A stretch of 15,737 nucleotides of DNA from an uncultured Saprospiraceae bacterium (GCA_937930625.1 CALHBW010000278.1:1-15737), one strand, 5' to 3'. Shown: positions 1-7,282, counted from the first letter of the stretch. Notes: a model not told the origin generated them from the sequence alone. A program made the numbers and translations.

Positions 1-665
1 GTTTTAAAATCTCTCAACACCACCTCCATCCCCACTGCATCTTCCATAATTCGCAGTGGACGTTCCGCTGATTTCAGCTTGCCTGTTTTGGCATAGACGA
101 TGTAGGCTTCGTTGGATTTCAACTTGCGTTTACAAGGCGTATTGCAGCCGAGATATTCACCATTGACGTAGATTTCGGCATCGTGATTGTCGGTACTTTT
201 AAAGGTGACTTCTATGCCGTTTGCGTCGATGAATGGCGTAATTGTTTTGCTTGGTTCGACCTTTTTGGGAGGTGGCGTATTGTCTGATGTTTTATTGTCT
301 TGCGGTATTTCTGTGGGATTTTTATCTGTATTTTCAATAGATGAGGTATTTCTATTCAAAAAATAATAACCGCCAACGACCACCAATGCTGCCGCTACGA
401 TAGGTCCGCCGAGTTCGATTTTATTGTTTTTAAATCCGCCTGAAAAATTGGCAACAGCACGCATTGCGCCCGTAGTTGCCACCGCCGCTGCGAGTCCCAA
501 TAAGACTAACATAAAATAATTGGTCGTAGGGTCTTCGCTGATAGATTGTCCTAAGTAATTGAATAAGAGTAAAAAACCTGCAACGATAATAAGTAATGCA
601 AAAAATGCCGCCATGTAAGCCCACGCAGGTAGCGGTTGTTCAAGTGCTTGTTTTTTTCCTTCCAT
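1..665 (-). CDS. Three-helix membrane protein with PEGA-like C-terminal domain (partial, runs off left edge)
   Basis: At least 221 residues are visible from ATG at 665; the 3' end lies outside the window. After a short cytoplasmic start there are three hydrophobic helices at about residues 14-36, 48-70 and 84-103, the last reading LGGPIVAAALVVVGGYYFL. A Pro/Thr/Asn-rich linker (104-142) follows, then a small beta domain (149-218) with AEIYVNGEYLGCNTPCKRKL, which looks like a PEGA domain (a surface beta-sandwich known from S-layer and kinase-linked proteins). No enzyme motif is seen. The membrane module closely resembles that of the EAD11-like protein at 7400, so the two are probably paralogous anchors. 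The gene lies 63 bp downstream of the L,D-transpeptidase-like gene and is probably co-transcribed with it. Membrane topology and the PEGA call come from motif reading only. Confidence 0.75.
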   Translation of the reverse strand, partial: MEGKKQALEQPLPAWAYMAAFFALLIIVAGFLLLFNYLGQSISEDPTTNYFMLVLLGLAAAVATTGAMRAVANFSGGFKNNKIELGGPIVAAALVVVGGYYFLNRNTSSIENTDKNPTEIPQDNKTSDNTPPPKKVEPSKTITPFIDANGIEVTFKSTDNHDAEIYVNGEYLGCNTPCKRKLKSNEAYIVYAKTGKLKSAERPLRIMEDAVGMEVVLRDFK

Positions 666-696
666 GATAGATGAATTTTTAAGTGAGTAAATAAGT

Positions 697-712
697 GAAT
701 GAATGAATGAAT
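697..712. repeat. Short tandem repeat (GAAT)x4
   Basis: Four perfect GAAT units lie in the 63-bp gap upstream of the PEGA protein gene, 32 bp before its start codon. Such tracts can vary in length and alter spacing in a leader, but four units is short and may be chance. The rest of the gap holds no clear promoter or terminator. Confidence 0.5.
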
Positions 713-728
713 CTTTTTGGAGTTTGAA

Positions 729-1643
729 TTAAGCGGTTTGCCAAGACATACCGAGTGCGGTTGCCGTTACTTCCCCGACGATACCATTTCGGGCAGATAT
801 TCCGAATTTATGTTCTTGAAATTCCAAGACTGCGTACAAGGTAGTCGCGCCGAATTGACCGTTTATTTTATGTTTGAAATAGCCCTTGCCTTGTAATGCC
901 TGTTGCAAACGAACTACTAAAATGCCTTGCGAACCATAGCGCAATTTTGCCGCGACTTTGAGTTTTGGGTTGCGACATGCCTGTTGTACTTCGCTGCCAT
1001 TCAGCAAGATATACGTAAACTCCCGTTGCGAATTTGCATAAGCATTTTGCCGAAAAATCGCCCACGCGCCTGTCTCGCCCCTTTGTCCGCGCTTGTCGCA
1101 ATCGGGATGCCCGACTACAACCTGACAGCCTGCACTCGCAAAATCACTCTGAATATCCTGACACCAAGCGGCATGTATATTATCGTAAGGACATTCGTAT
1201 TCTACACGGTCATCGCCTTCGTAATCAAAGTCGTCGGCGGTGCGTTGTATGGGCATGTTGTTGTCGTAGCGAAAAGCATGATGTCCGGTATTTTTATTGG
1301 GTAAATGCCTGCCTTTGCTATAACTTTCAAATACGCCCGTCATCAGTTGATTTGTACCTTCTCCTCCTCTATTTAGAGAATTTCTAATGTATTTTTGGTG
1401 CGGTACCGTGCTACCCGCGAACACTGCGATGCCTTCTCCACGCACCCATTGTCCGAGTGTGCAACGCGGGTGTCTGTAATTCGTTTCCACGACTTTCAAA
1501 AAGTGCTTTTCCCGAAAGGTGTAATCTCGTTCTACCGGTAGACAACCGCGTATGCCGAAAAACACCATTTGTTGTTCGCGTGGCAAGCTGAATCGGTTGA
1601 TTTCTAACAGACGTTCAAGATGTTTTGGAGATAGGATAAACAT
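729..1643 (-). CDS. L,D-transpeptidase-like protein with C-terminal peptidoglycan-binding domain
   Basis: 304 residues with no signal peptide (starts MFILSPKHLERLLEIN). Residues 1-225 form one domain with GGEGTNQLMTGVFESYSKG (93-111), RTADDFDY (134-141), IHAAW (156-160) and SAGCQVVVG (170-178). His157 and Cys173 are spaced like the catalytic His and Cys of YkuD/L,D-transpeptidase enzymes (H...S-x-G-C), which cross-link peptidoglycan or attach proteins to it through a Cys thioester. Residues 235-297 match the PG_binding_1 fold, with LRYGSQGILVVRLQQAL and INGQFGATTLYAVLEFQ. A wall-acting role is therefore likely, but the protein has no Sec route. It may be exported by another system or released on lysis. 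By eye the gene is more GC-rich than its neighbours. It follows the lectin-domain gene by 80 bp on the same strand, and a palindrome sits 11 bases upstream of its start. Transpeptidase activity is inferred from the motif; the PG-binding domain is more certain. Confidence 0.8.
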   Translation of the reverse strand: MFILSPKHLERLLEINRFSLPREQQMVFFGIRGCLPVERDYTFREKHFLKVVETNYRHPRCTLGQWVRGEGIAVFAGSTVPHQKYIRNSLNRGGEGTNQLMTGVFESYSKGRHLPNKNTGHHAFRYDNNMPIQRTADDFDYEGDDRVEYECPYDNIHAAWCQDIQSDFASAGCQVVVGHPDCDKRGQRGETGAWAIFRQNAYANSQREFTYILLNGSEVQQACRNPKLKVAAKLRYGSQGILVVRLQQALQGKGYFKHKINGQFGATTLYAVLEFQEHKFGISARNGIVGEVTATALGMSWQTA

Positions 1644-1653
1644 AACTTGTAAA

Positions 1654-1669
1654 GGCGAATTTATTCGCC
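1654..1669. repeat. REP-like palindrome, copy 1 (GGCGAAT-TT-ATTCGCC)
   Basis: Perfect 7-bp arms (1654-1660 and 1663-1669) around TT. On the minus strand the element ends 11 bases upstream of the start codon at 1643, inside the translation initiation region. A second copy with the same core lies at 1725-1749. It could pair as a hairpin over the leader of the L,D-transpeptidase-like gene. Confidence 0.7.
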
Positions 1670-1723
1670 ATGTGTAGTGTAATTTTTGTAATTTTAAATG
1701 AGAATATAAGTCAAAATTCGATT

Positions 1724-4279
1724 TTACAGGGCGAATGAATTCGCCTGTACGTTTTCTGAAATCAGAGCTTTCACAAGTTCCCGTTTTATTTCGATACGCG
1801 GCTCGTTACCAATATTCTGCACCAACCACTCCGACTGTATATTTTCTTGATAATCAGAAAAATGTAAAGTAAAACGATATTCTAAAATCCGTTTTTCGGG
1901 CATTAGGTATCGACTCAAAGGCAAGGCAAACCACATCATTTCATTGACCGAAGCAAAGCTATCATTGACTGCCTCTAAAGTGATTTTCTCGATTTCTTTT
2001 GTTTCGGTAAAACGTGCCTCTACATCAATTTTTTGAATATGATAAAGTGTAGGATTAATGGTCGTAAATACCGGAATTTCGAGGGTGATTAAATCCAATT
2101 CAAGACGTTCTTCATCAAAAGTACTGCCTGTATCTTTTGCCAATTTGCTATGCACTAGGGCTTCATTCAAATTTAATTGGACAACCTCCTCCGGCACTTT
2201 AAATCCGACGGTATCTTGTGAATATAATGTTGCCTTAGCGGATAAGCGATGATAAAAATGACTGCCTGTTTGTGCATTGAAATATAAAATACCCGAAAGG
2301 TCGAGCGTATTAGGGCTGATACTTTTGATTTGTATTTTGTTTTTATTTAAATTAATATTAAACCAATTCGTAATTGAAAATTCAGTATGATTAATATTTA
2401 AATAAAAAGAGGACTTTTCGGTAGTTTCCTCATCCAATGGAAAAGTAATTGAACCACCAAGATAACTGCCTTGTCCGTTTAAAGCCGCTTGCGATAATAC
2501 TGCCGAATTAAGGTCATCACAGTGAATTTCCAAGACAAAATGTACGCCGTCCAAAGTGCAAGATGCCAGCGAACATTGCGGCGAACTCCATTCACATTCA
2601 TGCCTTGTTCCTAAGTCTGTCGGATAAATAATTTCCGGTAATTCGGACATCGAAAATTGCTGCATCAGCTTCAATTTTAGATTCGTCATTTCAAAAAGAG
2701 AAATATCCGGTCGGGCAGTGATATAGAAAATCGCTTGATTATCGTGTACGCCTTCGGGGTCAATTACGCTATGCAATTTCACCGCAATTTTTCCGTCCTC
2801 ATCCCTTGCAATAACGTACTTATCCGGTACGAATACAAATTTATTAATTTCAATCAGTGAGCGATATACTCTTCCATTTATCTGTTTATCAGGTAATTGT
2901 ACTAATTCATATAATTTACCGAGCCTATTTAAATTTTGCCATTCAGGGTGACAAGCGAAGGGAACAGGTTTATCCTCAATATATTGAACGTAAGCATTTT
3001 CGTAAGATTCACAAGGGAATAAAGCCTTGATTTCTTTTTCTACAATAAATCGCTGTTTCGTCCAAACGTCTTTTACAACAGGTTTTTTATTATTATTTTC
3101 AATAAAGTCATCTCTCACTTGTTCTGCGGAAAAAGGCGGGTTGATATACCATTTTTGAACATCACTATCTTGTAATTTTCGGTGTTTGCGTAATATCAAA
3201 TTCGTCTCGGCAGCGTTCTTTTTATCTGCGCTAATTGCCAAAGCATTTAACGAAGAAATAATACTATGACTTTTATCTTTATTGGGGTAGATTGTCCAAA
3301 GTTGAGCTTTTGCATCTCGGTAATTATTGATGATGATATTCGTTTTTCGCTTGTCAGAATTGTGTTCAACTTCTAAATAATACGCTTCATTTTTTATTTT
3401 AATACGAAAAAAATCACCATCCGGAATGATTTCCCAGACTATGTTTTCCCTTTGATTGGGAAGTTCTCCTTGCATGACATTCGCACCTGACTGTATGCGT
3501 TCCGTTTGAAGATACGACTTATGTTTTACCGACCTAAATGTGAAAAAATGCTTATTGGAAATCGTCGGCAATATCGTTTCCTGCCTATGTTTCCATCCGT
3601 TAAAATCACCTATAAAACGCACCGTCGCGCCCTTATCTTTCGCCAAATTGAAATAGGCAACCCGTAAGGCATCATCCTTTAATTGAAAGCTAACACTTTG
3701 TTCCGTTTCATCAATCGTACCGTTCAATTCGAGGAATTTTGTTGTACCTTCCTCTTCATACATCACATCCAAAAAGACTTCTTTGAGCGCAAAAGGTATC
3801 GGTTTAAGTTGAGCATTAGGAGAAACTTGCAGGACTTTCGCCCATTCAGACATCGTGCCTGCACCTTTGGCTTTTAGGTAAAATATTTTTACAATTCCCT
3901 GAATTTCATCTACTTCTATACCTTCCGAATTGTTAATCTGATATCCTGTCTTCCAATAAGCGAATTGATAATTTTGCTTATCCAACACATAATCCGGCAG
4001 ATACCAAAAAGTGTTGGCATCCATACGGTCACTAAAAATCGGCGCAGTGATATGCTCAACTTTCGGCAATAATTCCAATAGTTCACGCGGATTATCACCG
4101 GATTTTACCGAATACAAAATCGGATGCTCGGCAATACGAATACCTTGTGCCGATTGGCTGTCACTCAATGTTTTTTCGTCCATGCCTTTGAGTGCGCGAC
4201 TCGGCGCACCTGCCGCAAGATTGAAGCGTTTGGCGTGGACGATTTTATCCTTATCACGTTTAAAATGTTGTTTTTTCAT
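1724..4279 (-). CDS. Large multidomain protein with central ricin-type beta-trefoil domain
   Basis: 851 residues, starting with a Lys-rich tail (MKKQHFKRDKDK) and no signal peptide. Residues 201-230 include VRFIGDFNGWK, a short match to E-set/CBM48-like glycan-binding strands. Residues 244-380 look like a ricin-type beta-trefoil: three roughly 45-residue units each ending in a Q-x-W-like motif (IVWEI 280-284, AQLWTI 325-330, VQKWYI 374-379), a fold that usually binds sugars. The C-terminal half (405-835) is predicted beta-rich and I do not recognise it; notable stretches are INKFVFVPDKYVIARDEDG (478-496) and CEWSSPQCSLASC (562-574). The last domain (about 748-832) has a Tyr/Trp pattern resembling the end of the 724-residue neighbour. 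Its gene lies 240 bp downstream of that neighbour. The final residues VQANSFAL are encoded by a REP-like palindrome. A carbohydrate-binding role is inference. Confidence 0.8.
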   Translation of the reverse strand: MKKQHFKRDKDKIVHAKRFNLAAGAPSRALKGMDEKTLSDSQSAQGIRIAEHPILYSVKSGDNPRELLELLPKVEHITAPIFSDRMDANTFWYLPDYVLDKQNYQFAYWKTGYQINNSEGIEVDEIQGIVKIFYLKAKGAGTMSEWAKVLQVSPNAQLKPIPFALKEVFLDVMYEEEGTTKFLELNGTIDETEQSVSFQLKDDALRVAYFNLAKDKGATVRFIGDFNGWKHRQETILPTISNKHFFTFRSVKHKSYLQTERIQSGANVMQGELPNQRENIVWEIIPDGDFFRIKIKNEAYYLEVEHNSDKRKTNIIINNYRDAKAQLWTIYPNKDKSHSIISSLNALAISADKKNAAETNLILRKHRKLQDSDVQKWYINPPFSAEQVRDDFIENNNKKPVVKDVWTKQRFIVEKEIKALFPCESYENAYVQYIEDKPVPFACHPEWQNLNRLGKLYELVQLPDKQINGRVYRSLIEINKFVFVPDKYVIARDEDGKIAVKLHSVIDPEGVHDNQAIFYITARPDISLFEMTNLKLKLMQQFSMSELPEIIYPTDLGTRHECEWSSPQCSLASCTLDGVHFVLEIHCDDLNSAVLSQAALNGQGSYLGGSITFPLDEETTEKSSFYLNINHTEFSITNWFNINLNKNKIQIKSISPNTLDLSGILYFNAQTGSHFYHRLSAKATLYSQDTVGFKVPEEVVQLNLNEALVHSKLAKDTGSTFDEERLELDLITLEIPVFTTINPTLYHIQKIDVEARFTETKEIEKITLEAVNDSFASVNEMMWFALPLSRYLMPEKRILEYRFTLHFSDYQENIQSEWLVQNIGNEPRIEIKRELVKALISENVQANSFAL
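1725..1749. repeat. REP-like palindrome, copy 2, overlapping a gene end
   Basis: TACAGGGCGAA (1725-1735) faces TTCGCCTGTA (1740-1749) across a TGAA loop, with one bulged G. The core GGCGAAT..ATTCGCC matches the copy at 1654-1669. The element lies inside the 3' end of the 851-residue gene and includes part of its TAA stop (1724-1726). It could also form an RNA hairpin at the end of that coding region. Confidence 0.7.
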
Positions 4280-4296
4280 TATGCGTTATTCGATAT

Positions 4297-4336
4297 TGGG
4301 AAACTGGGAAACTGGGTAATTAGGTAATTAGGTTTT
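4297..4336. repeat. Degenerate 8-bp tandem repeats, left block
   Basis: Five head-to-tail octamers: TGGGAAAC, TGGGAAAC, TGGGTAAT, TAGGTAAT, TAGGTTTT. The block starts 17 bp upstream of the start codon of the 851-residue gene. Its segment 4312-4329 is an exact 18-bp reverse complement of 4425-4442 in the right block, and adding a one-base bulge extends the match by GGGAA. Confidence 0.8.
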
Positions 4337-4423
4337 GAAGTAATTGATAATTAATTATTTTAATCCAAGAAAAACATATAGCTAATTATTGTTTTTATGG
4401 AAAAACAAGGTTTTACCCTATCT

Positions 4424-4463
4424 CAATTACCTAATTACCCAGTTCCCTAATTACCCAATTACC
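4424..4463. repeat. Degenerate 8-bp tandem repeats, right block (inverted)
   Basis: Five octamers: CAATTACC, TAATTACC, CAGTTCCC, TAATTACC, CAATTACC. These are the reverse complement of the left-block units, so the pair forms a long stem with an approximately 95-base AT-rich loop (4330-4424). The block occupies the gap between the 724- and 851-residue genes, and no other gene fits in that gap. Confidence 0.8.
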
Positions 4464-4482
4464 AGAATGAAAGATTAAGCGA

Positions 4483-4500
4483 GAACGGGTTGCCCCGTTC
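4483..4500 (-). terminator. Possible terminator hairpin after the 724-residue gene
   Basis: On the minus strand, GAACGGG-GCAA-CCCGTTC begins 20 bases after the TAG stop at 4520-4522. The 7-bp GC-rich stem carries a GNRA-type loop. An outer AAGC/GCTT pair (4477-4480 and 4507-4510) extends it across an internal loop. What follows is moderately T-rich rather than a clean T tract, so the hairpin may only attenuate transcription or protect the mRNA end. Confidence 0.5.
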
Positions 4501-4519
4501 CCACTTGCTTATCGAAATC

Positions 4520-6694
4520 CTATGCCACAGCTTCGGCGGGTGCTGTTTCTGTAAGGTATTCTTCAATTAATCGGTTCTGTTTATCAGTGGGAGCGGGTAT
4601 GCTCACAGTGATAGGTCCATTGCCTGCACCTTGTTCCCAGTTGGATGCCCAACGAACAGATTTTTGTCCGAATCGCTTACCTTTTACGATAGCTTCTACT
4701 TTGTACTGCCAAGCCTGCACATCTTCCGGTTTTTCGTACCAAACCTCGAAATATTGCGCTTTTTTCATGCTTTCCGTATTCAATTCAAATACTTGTGGCT
4801 CCAAATTTGGAACTTTGAACGTAACGATAGCTTTTACTTGGTCAGTTTCGATAGGTGTATCTACATCAATAGGACCAACGGAGACTTTGCCCGCAGTTTC
4901 AGCTCTGACTTCAATCGTTTCGTCGCCATCAACGGTGTATTCTTCTGTTATTGTGTTCACGGGTACGCGCGGGTCTTCATTGAATGATATATCCTTGCGG
5001 ATGTAGATTTTATTTTGGTCTTCCCCAAGATTTTCATGCTTGGTAAAGTCAAAGACATATATCCTGTCTTTGTTGTCCAATGTCCAACTCGCCATATCGG
5101 GTTGGTTGGTGAGCGTACCGTCTTCTTTCTTGTATCGTGCGGCAGATTTCCAGTTGATATTTCCTTTGCTGTCGGGATAGCCCACCTGAACAGACAGGCG
5201 ATTGATAGGGTCGCCGGGTCGTCCGTCCACTTGTTCCCAATTGGCATTGGCAGTGGCGAAAACGTGGATTTTTTTGAAGCCTTCTTCGAGGTAAACAGTT
5301 TGGAAATACCTGTCTATCAACTCTGGGTTTTCGGCTATCTCATTGGCAAAGCCGTCAAGGTTGGCTCTGACCGTAGTGCTTCGAACGGTGTTGATGTCAA
5401 CGGTTTCTCTGTAGTGCAGTTTTACAGATTTTGTATCTTTAGTCCATTTAACTTTGAATGCTAATCCTCCAAACAACCCACCACTTTCTTTAGCTTTTGC
5501 TGCTTCTTCTTTAGTAACCGGTTCAAAAATAATATTGGTAGCTTGTTCTGTAAACATTCTGATGACTTCGGCTTTAATTTCATTATATTGAGCCTGCTGT
5601 TCGGGAGTTACAGACTCACCGTCGAATTTTACCTCAACATTAATAGCTCCTTGCTTTTGCAGATCATCAAATGCAACTTCTATATCACCCTTAAACCAAA
5701 AATATCGCCCACTAACAGCTGTAGAAATATGTTCATAAATACTCTCCCAATTACCTGTAATGATTATTTCAACGGCTGGCAGCCAAACCTTAAATTTAAA
5801 TTCATTTTCAACGGTGAGATTACTGGCTGCACCTTTTGTCATAGCCGCCTCAATCAATTGAACCGGATACTGTCCAAGCATCACAGAAAAGGCATTCGTA
5901 CCGAGTGGATTGAGCGAAGCCTGACCTTCTCCCTGAACCTTACATGCCCACGATTCGATATTGTGACCGTCTTCGGCGATTCCATCTCCTTCTTCGTTGC
6001 CCGACCCGACTCTATGTATTCGGGTAGAACTTTCAATCATAGGTATAGGCGCTAAATTGACTTCGATATATTCGGTAAAATCTCCTACTGTGGCATTCAT
6101 CAGGTCGCCATCTCCGTACTGTTGTTCGATAGTATCTTGCAGTATCTCTTGCGCCTTCTCCAATATGCCTTCGGGTAATGCAAGCGTAGTCGTAAAAGTC
6201 AAAAAACCGCCGGCTACTTCTGCATATCCATCAACCCCTATATTTTTGGTGGAATCCATAATACCTGAGAACTTCTGCATGTTGAACTTGTAATGTCCAT
6301 CTTCATCTTTGACAAATCTTTGCGTCTCCACGGCATAATAAAATTGCATTGGTTTTCTGGCATTTTTGAGTTGCTTATTGTTCTTGTCCGGCAAAAACAA
6401 CAGTTTGAACTCGTAGCCGGTTTCCTCGTCTGCCACGATGACTTTTTCAAAACCTCCTGCAGTCCACATTGGTCCGATAGGGTCGATGTCATCATAAACG
6501 TCAGGAAAATCCGGTTGCATCATTTCATTGATGAGGTCGCGGTATTTGTTACTTTTTCTGAGTAAGCGGTTTCTAACGACAGGCGAAAGTCCGGCTTTAG
6601 CCAATTCCCTGTCTATTCTGGCTTTTTCGGCTTGATATGCCCGGAGCTGTCTGTGCTTGTTTAGTCTTCTGTTATAACGACGGTTTTGTTTCAT
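4520..6694 (-). CDS. Large unrecognised protein with basic coiled N-terminus
   Basis: 724 residues; I do not recognise the family. Residues 1-58 are strongly basic and helical (MKQNRRYNRRLNKHRQLRAY...), with no signal peptide, suggesting nucleic-acid or partner binding or a packing tail. The rest looks beta-rich, with helical inserts at about 174-192 and 364-388. LGQYPVQLIEAAMTKG (273-288) and FKFKVWLPAVEIIITGNWES (299-318) are distinctive stretches. A Lys/Glu-rich stretch with GGLFGG (394-410) looks like a linker. Two beta domains close the protein (about 472-570 and 612-700), the last with EVWYEKPEDVQAWQYKVEAI and SVRWASNWEQG. It is the first gene of the leftward group, and its promoter candidate lies about 130 bp upstream with a hairpin in the leader. 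ATG at 6694 is preceded by AT-rich sequence without a Shine-Dalgarno motif, as for the other genes here. Confidence 0.75.
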   Translation of the reverse strand: MKQNRRYNRRLNKHRQLRAYQAEKARIDRELAKAGLSPVVRNRLLRKSNKYRDLINEMMQPDFPDVYDDIDPIGPMWTAGGFEKVIVADEETGYEFKLLFLPDKNNKQLKNARKPMQFYYAVETQRFVKDEDGHYKFNMQKFSGIMDSTKNIGVDGYAEVAGGFLTFTTTLALPEGILEKAQEILQDTIEQQYGDGDLMNATVGDFTEYIEVNLAPIPMIESSTRIHRVGSGNEEGDGIAEDGHNIESWACKVQGEGQASLNPLGTNAFSVMLGQYPVQLIEAAMTKGAASNLTVENEFKFKVWLPAVEIIITGNWESIYEHISTAVSGRYFWFKGDIEVAFDDLQKQGAINVEVKFDGESVTPEQQAQYNEIKAEVIRMFTEQATNIIFEPVTKEEAAKAKESGGLFGGLAFKVKWTKDTKSVKLHYRETVDINTVRSTTVRANLDGFANEIAENPELIDRYFQTVYLEEGFKKIHVFATANANWEQVDGRPGDPINRLSVQVGYPDSKGNINWKSAARYKKEDGTLTNQPDMASWTLDNKDRIYVFDFTKHENLGEDQNKIYIRKDISFNEDPRVPVNTITEEYTVDGDETIEVRAETAGKVSVGPIDVDTPIETDQVKAIVTFKVPNLEPQVFELNTESMKKAQYFEVWYEKPEDVQAWQYKVEAIVKGKRFGQKSVRWASNWEQGAGNGPITVSIPAPTDKQNRLIEEYLTETAPAEAVA

Positions 6695-6780
6695 AATTTG
6701 TGGATTTAAAAATGTTTAATATAGAATTCCAATAACACCAGTGGGGTTTGATTTGGTATTTTGGCTTAATGATTAGAAAT

Positions 6781-6815
6781 ATAAAACTTCACTGCATGTA
6801 TTAGTGAAGTTTTAT
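6781..6815. promoter_or_regulatory. Perfect 13-bp hairpin in the leader of the leftward group
   Basis: ATAAAACTTCACT (6781-6793) and AGTGAAGTTTTAT (6803-6815) are exact reverse complements around a 9-base loop. If the minus-strand promoter at 6824-6850 is real, the stem starts within a few bases of the transcript's 5' end. It could protect the mRNA or be read as a protein operator. Its T-rich flank would also allow a terminator role for an unseen antisense transcript. Confidence 0.65.
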
Positions 6816-6823
6816 TGACGCTA

Positions 6824-6850
6824 CAAAGGTGAGTGATATTTTTAATGCAA
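6824..6850 (-). promoter_or_regulatory. Bacteroidota-type promoter candidate for the leftward group
   Basis: Read on the minus strand, TTG (6850-6848) is followed after 16 bases by CACCTTTG (6831-6824), which differs from the Bacteroidota -7 consensus TAnnTTTG only in the first base. Transcription would start near 6818, giving a leader of about 125 nt. The spacing is slightly short and the match is by eye. Confidence 0.45.
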
Positions 6851-7029
6851 TTATTATAATCTTTTCAAATTATTAGATTCCTAACAGCCGTTTTCAGTCT
6901 TCATGTATTATAGTTTTATAAATTTATTATTTTTATAAATATTTGATTAACAATATTTTATGATAATTTTTTTAGACGAAAATTGGTTAAAAAATTTTAT
7001 TGAAATATTGGCATCCTACCATTTTTTGC

Positions 7030-7060
7030 TTGTTTTTTCAAAAAATCGGATTTAGCTTTG
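7030..7060 (+). promoter_or_regulatory. Bacteroidota-type promoter candidate for the EAD11 group
   Basis: TTG (7030-7032), 20 bases, then TAGCTTTG (7053-7060), an exact TAnnTTTG -7 element. Transcription would start near 7067, about 330 nt before the start codon at 7400. A weaker TTTTCTTTG at 7373-7381 sits much closer to the gene but lacks a properly spaced upstream element. Confidence 0.45.
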
Positions 7061-7152
7061 TTGTAAATTAGCTACGAAAATAGCATATAAATACGTCAAT
7101 TTAGACTTAAAGACTTTATCATATAAGTTTATTTGTCAAATTAAAATATTCG

Positions 7153-7211
7153 TACCGATGATTTCAGTCGTCGAAAATTACGAAATCACCTGACGGCTAA
7201 AATCGTCGGTA
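7153..7211. repeat. Imperfect 20-bp inverted repeat, 59-bp element
   Basis: TACCGATGATTTCAGTCGTC (7153-7172) and GACGGCTAAAATCGTCGGTA (7192-7211) pair with two G-T wobbles and one mismatch around a 19-base spacer. GATTTC in the left arm can instead pair with GAAATC (7182-7187) in the spacer, so two RNA folds are possible. It may be a dispersed REP or miniature element, or a leader structure of the EAD11 gene. Confidence 0.7.
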
Positions 7212-7257
7212 TAGAAGGTGTTTAGGATACCAATTATTATGATTTTATAAAAAACAC

Positions 7258-7282
7258 TAAATATCTGATAATCAGATATTTA
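7258..7282. promoter_or_regulatory. 25-bp perfect palindrome, operator candidate
   Basis: TAAATATCTGAT (7258-7269) and ATCAGATATTTA (7271-7282) are exact inverted copies around a single A. The one-base centre disfavours an RNA hairpin with a 12-bp stem and fits a dimeric DNA-binding protein site. It lies 117 bp upstream of the EAD11 gene start and downstream of the promoter candidate at 7030-7060. No regulator gene is visible in the window. Confidence 0.6.

Noticed and set aside
927..1387. Two overlapping plus-strand frames opposite the L,D-transpeptidase-like gene
   Set aside because: The minus-strand frame carries clear catalytic and PG-binding motifs; these are shadow frames in its more GC-rich DNA.
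2379..3670. CBM48 domain call from GDFNGWK in the 851-residue protein
   Set aside because: Only one strand motif matches; there is no full E-set domain length before the trefoil begins, so it is mentioned only as a hint.
4297..4463. CRISPR array
   Set aside because: Units are 8 bp and contiguous without spacers, and the two blocks are inverted.
5015..5464. 149-codon plus-strand frame inside the 724-residue gene
   Set aside because: Overlaps a long, domain-like coding region on the other strand and shows no recognisable protein pattern.
7153..7282. Terminal repeats of an insertion sequence
   Set aside because: No transposase is present, the two palindromic elements differ in sequence, and no target-site duplication is evident.
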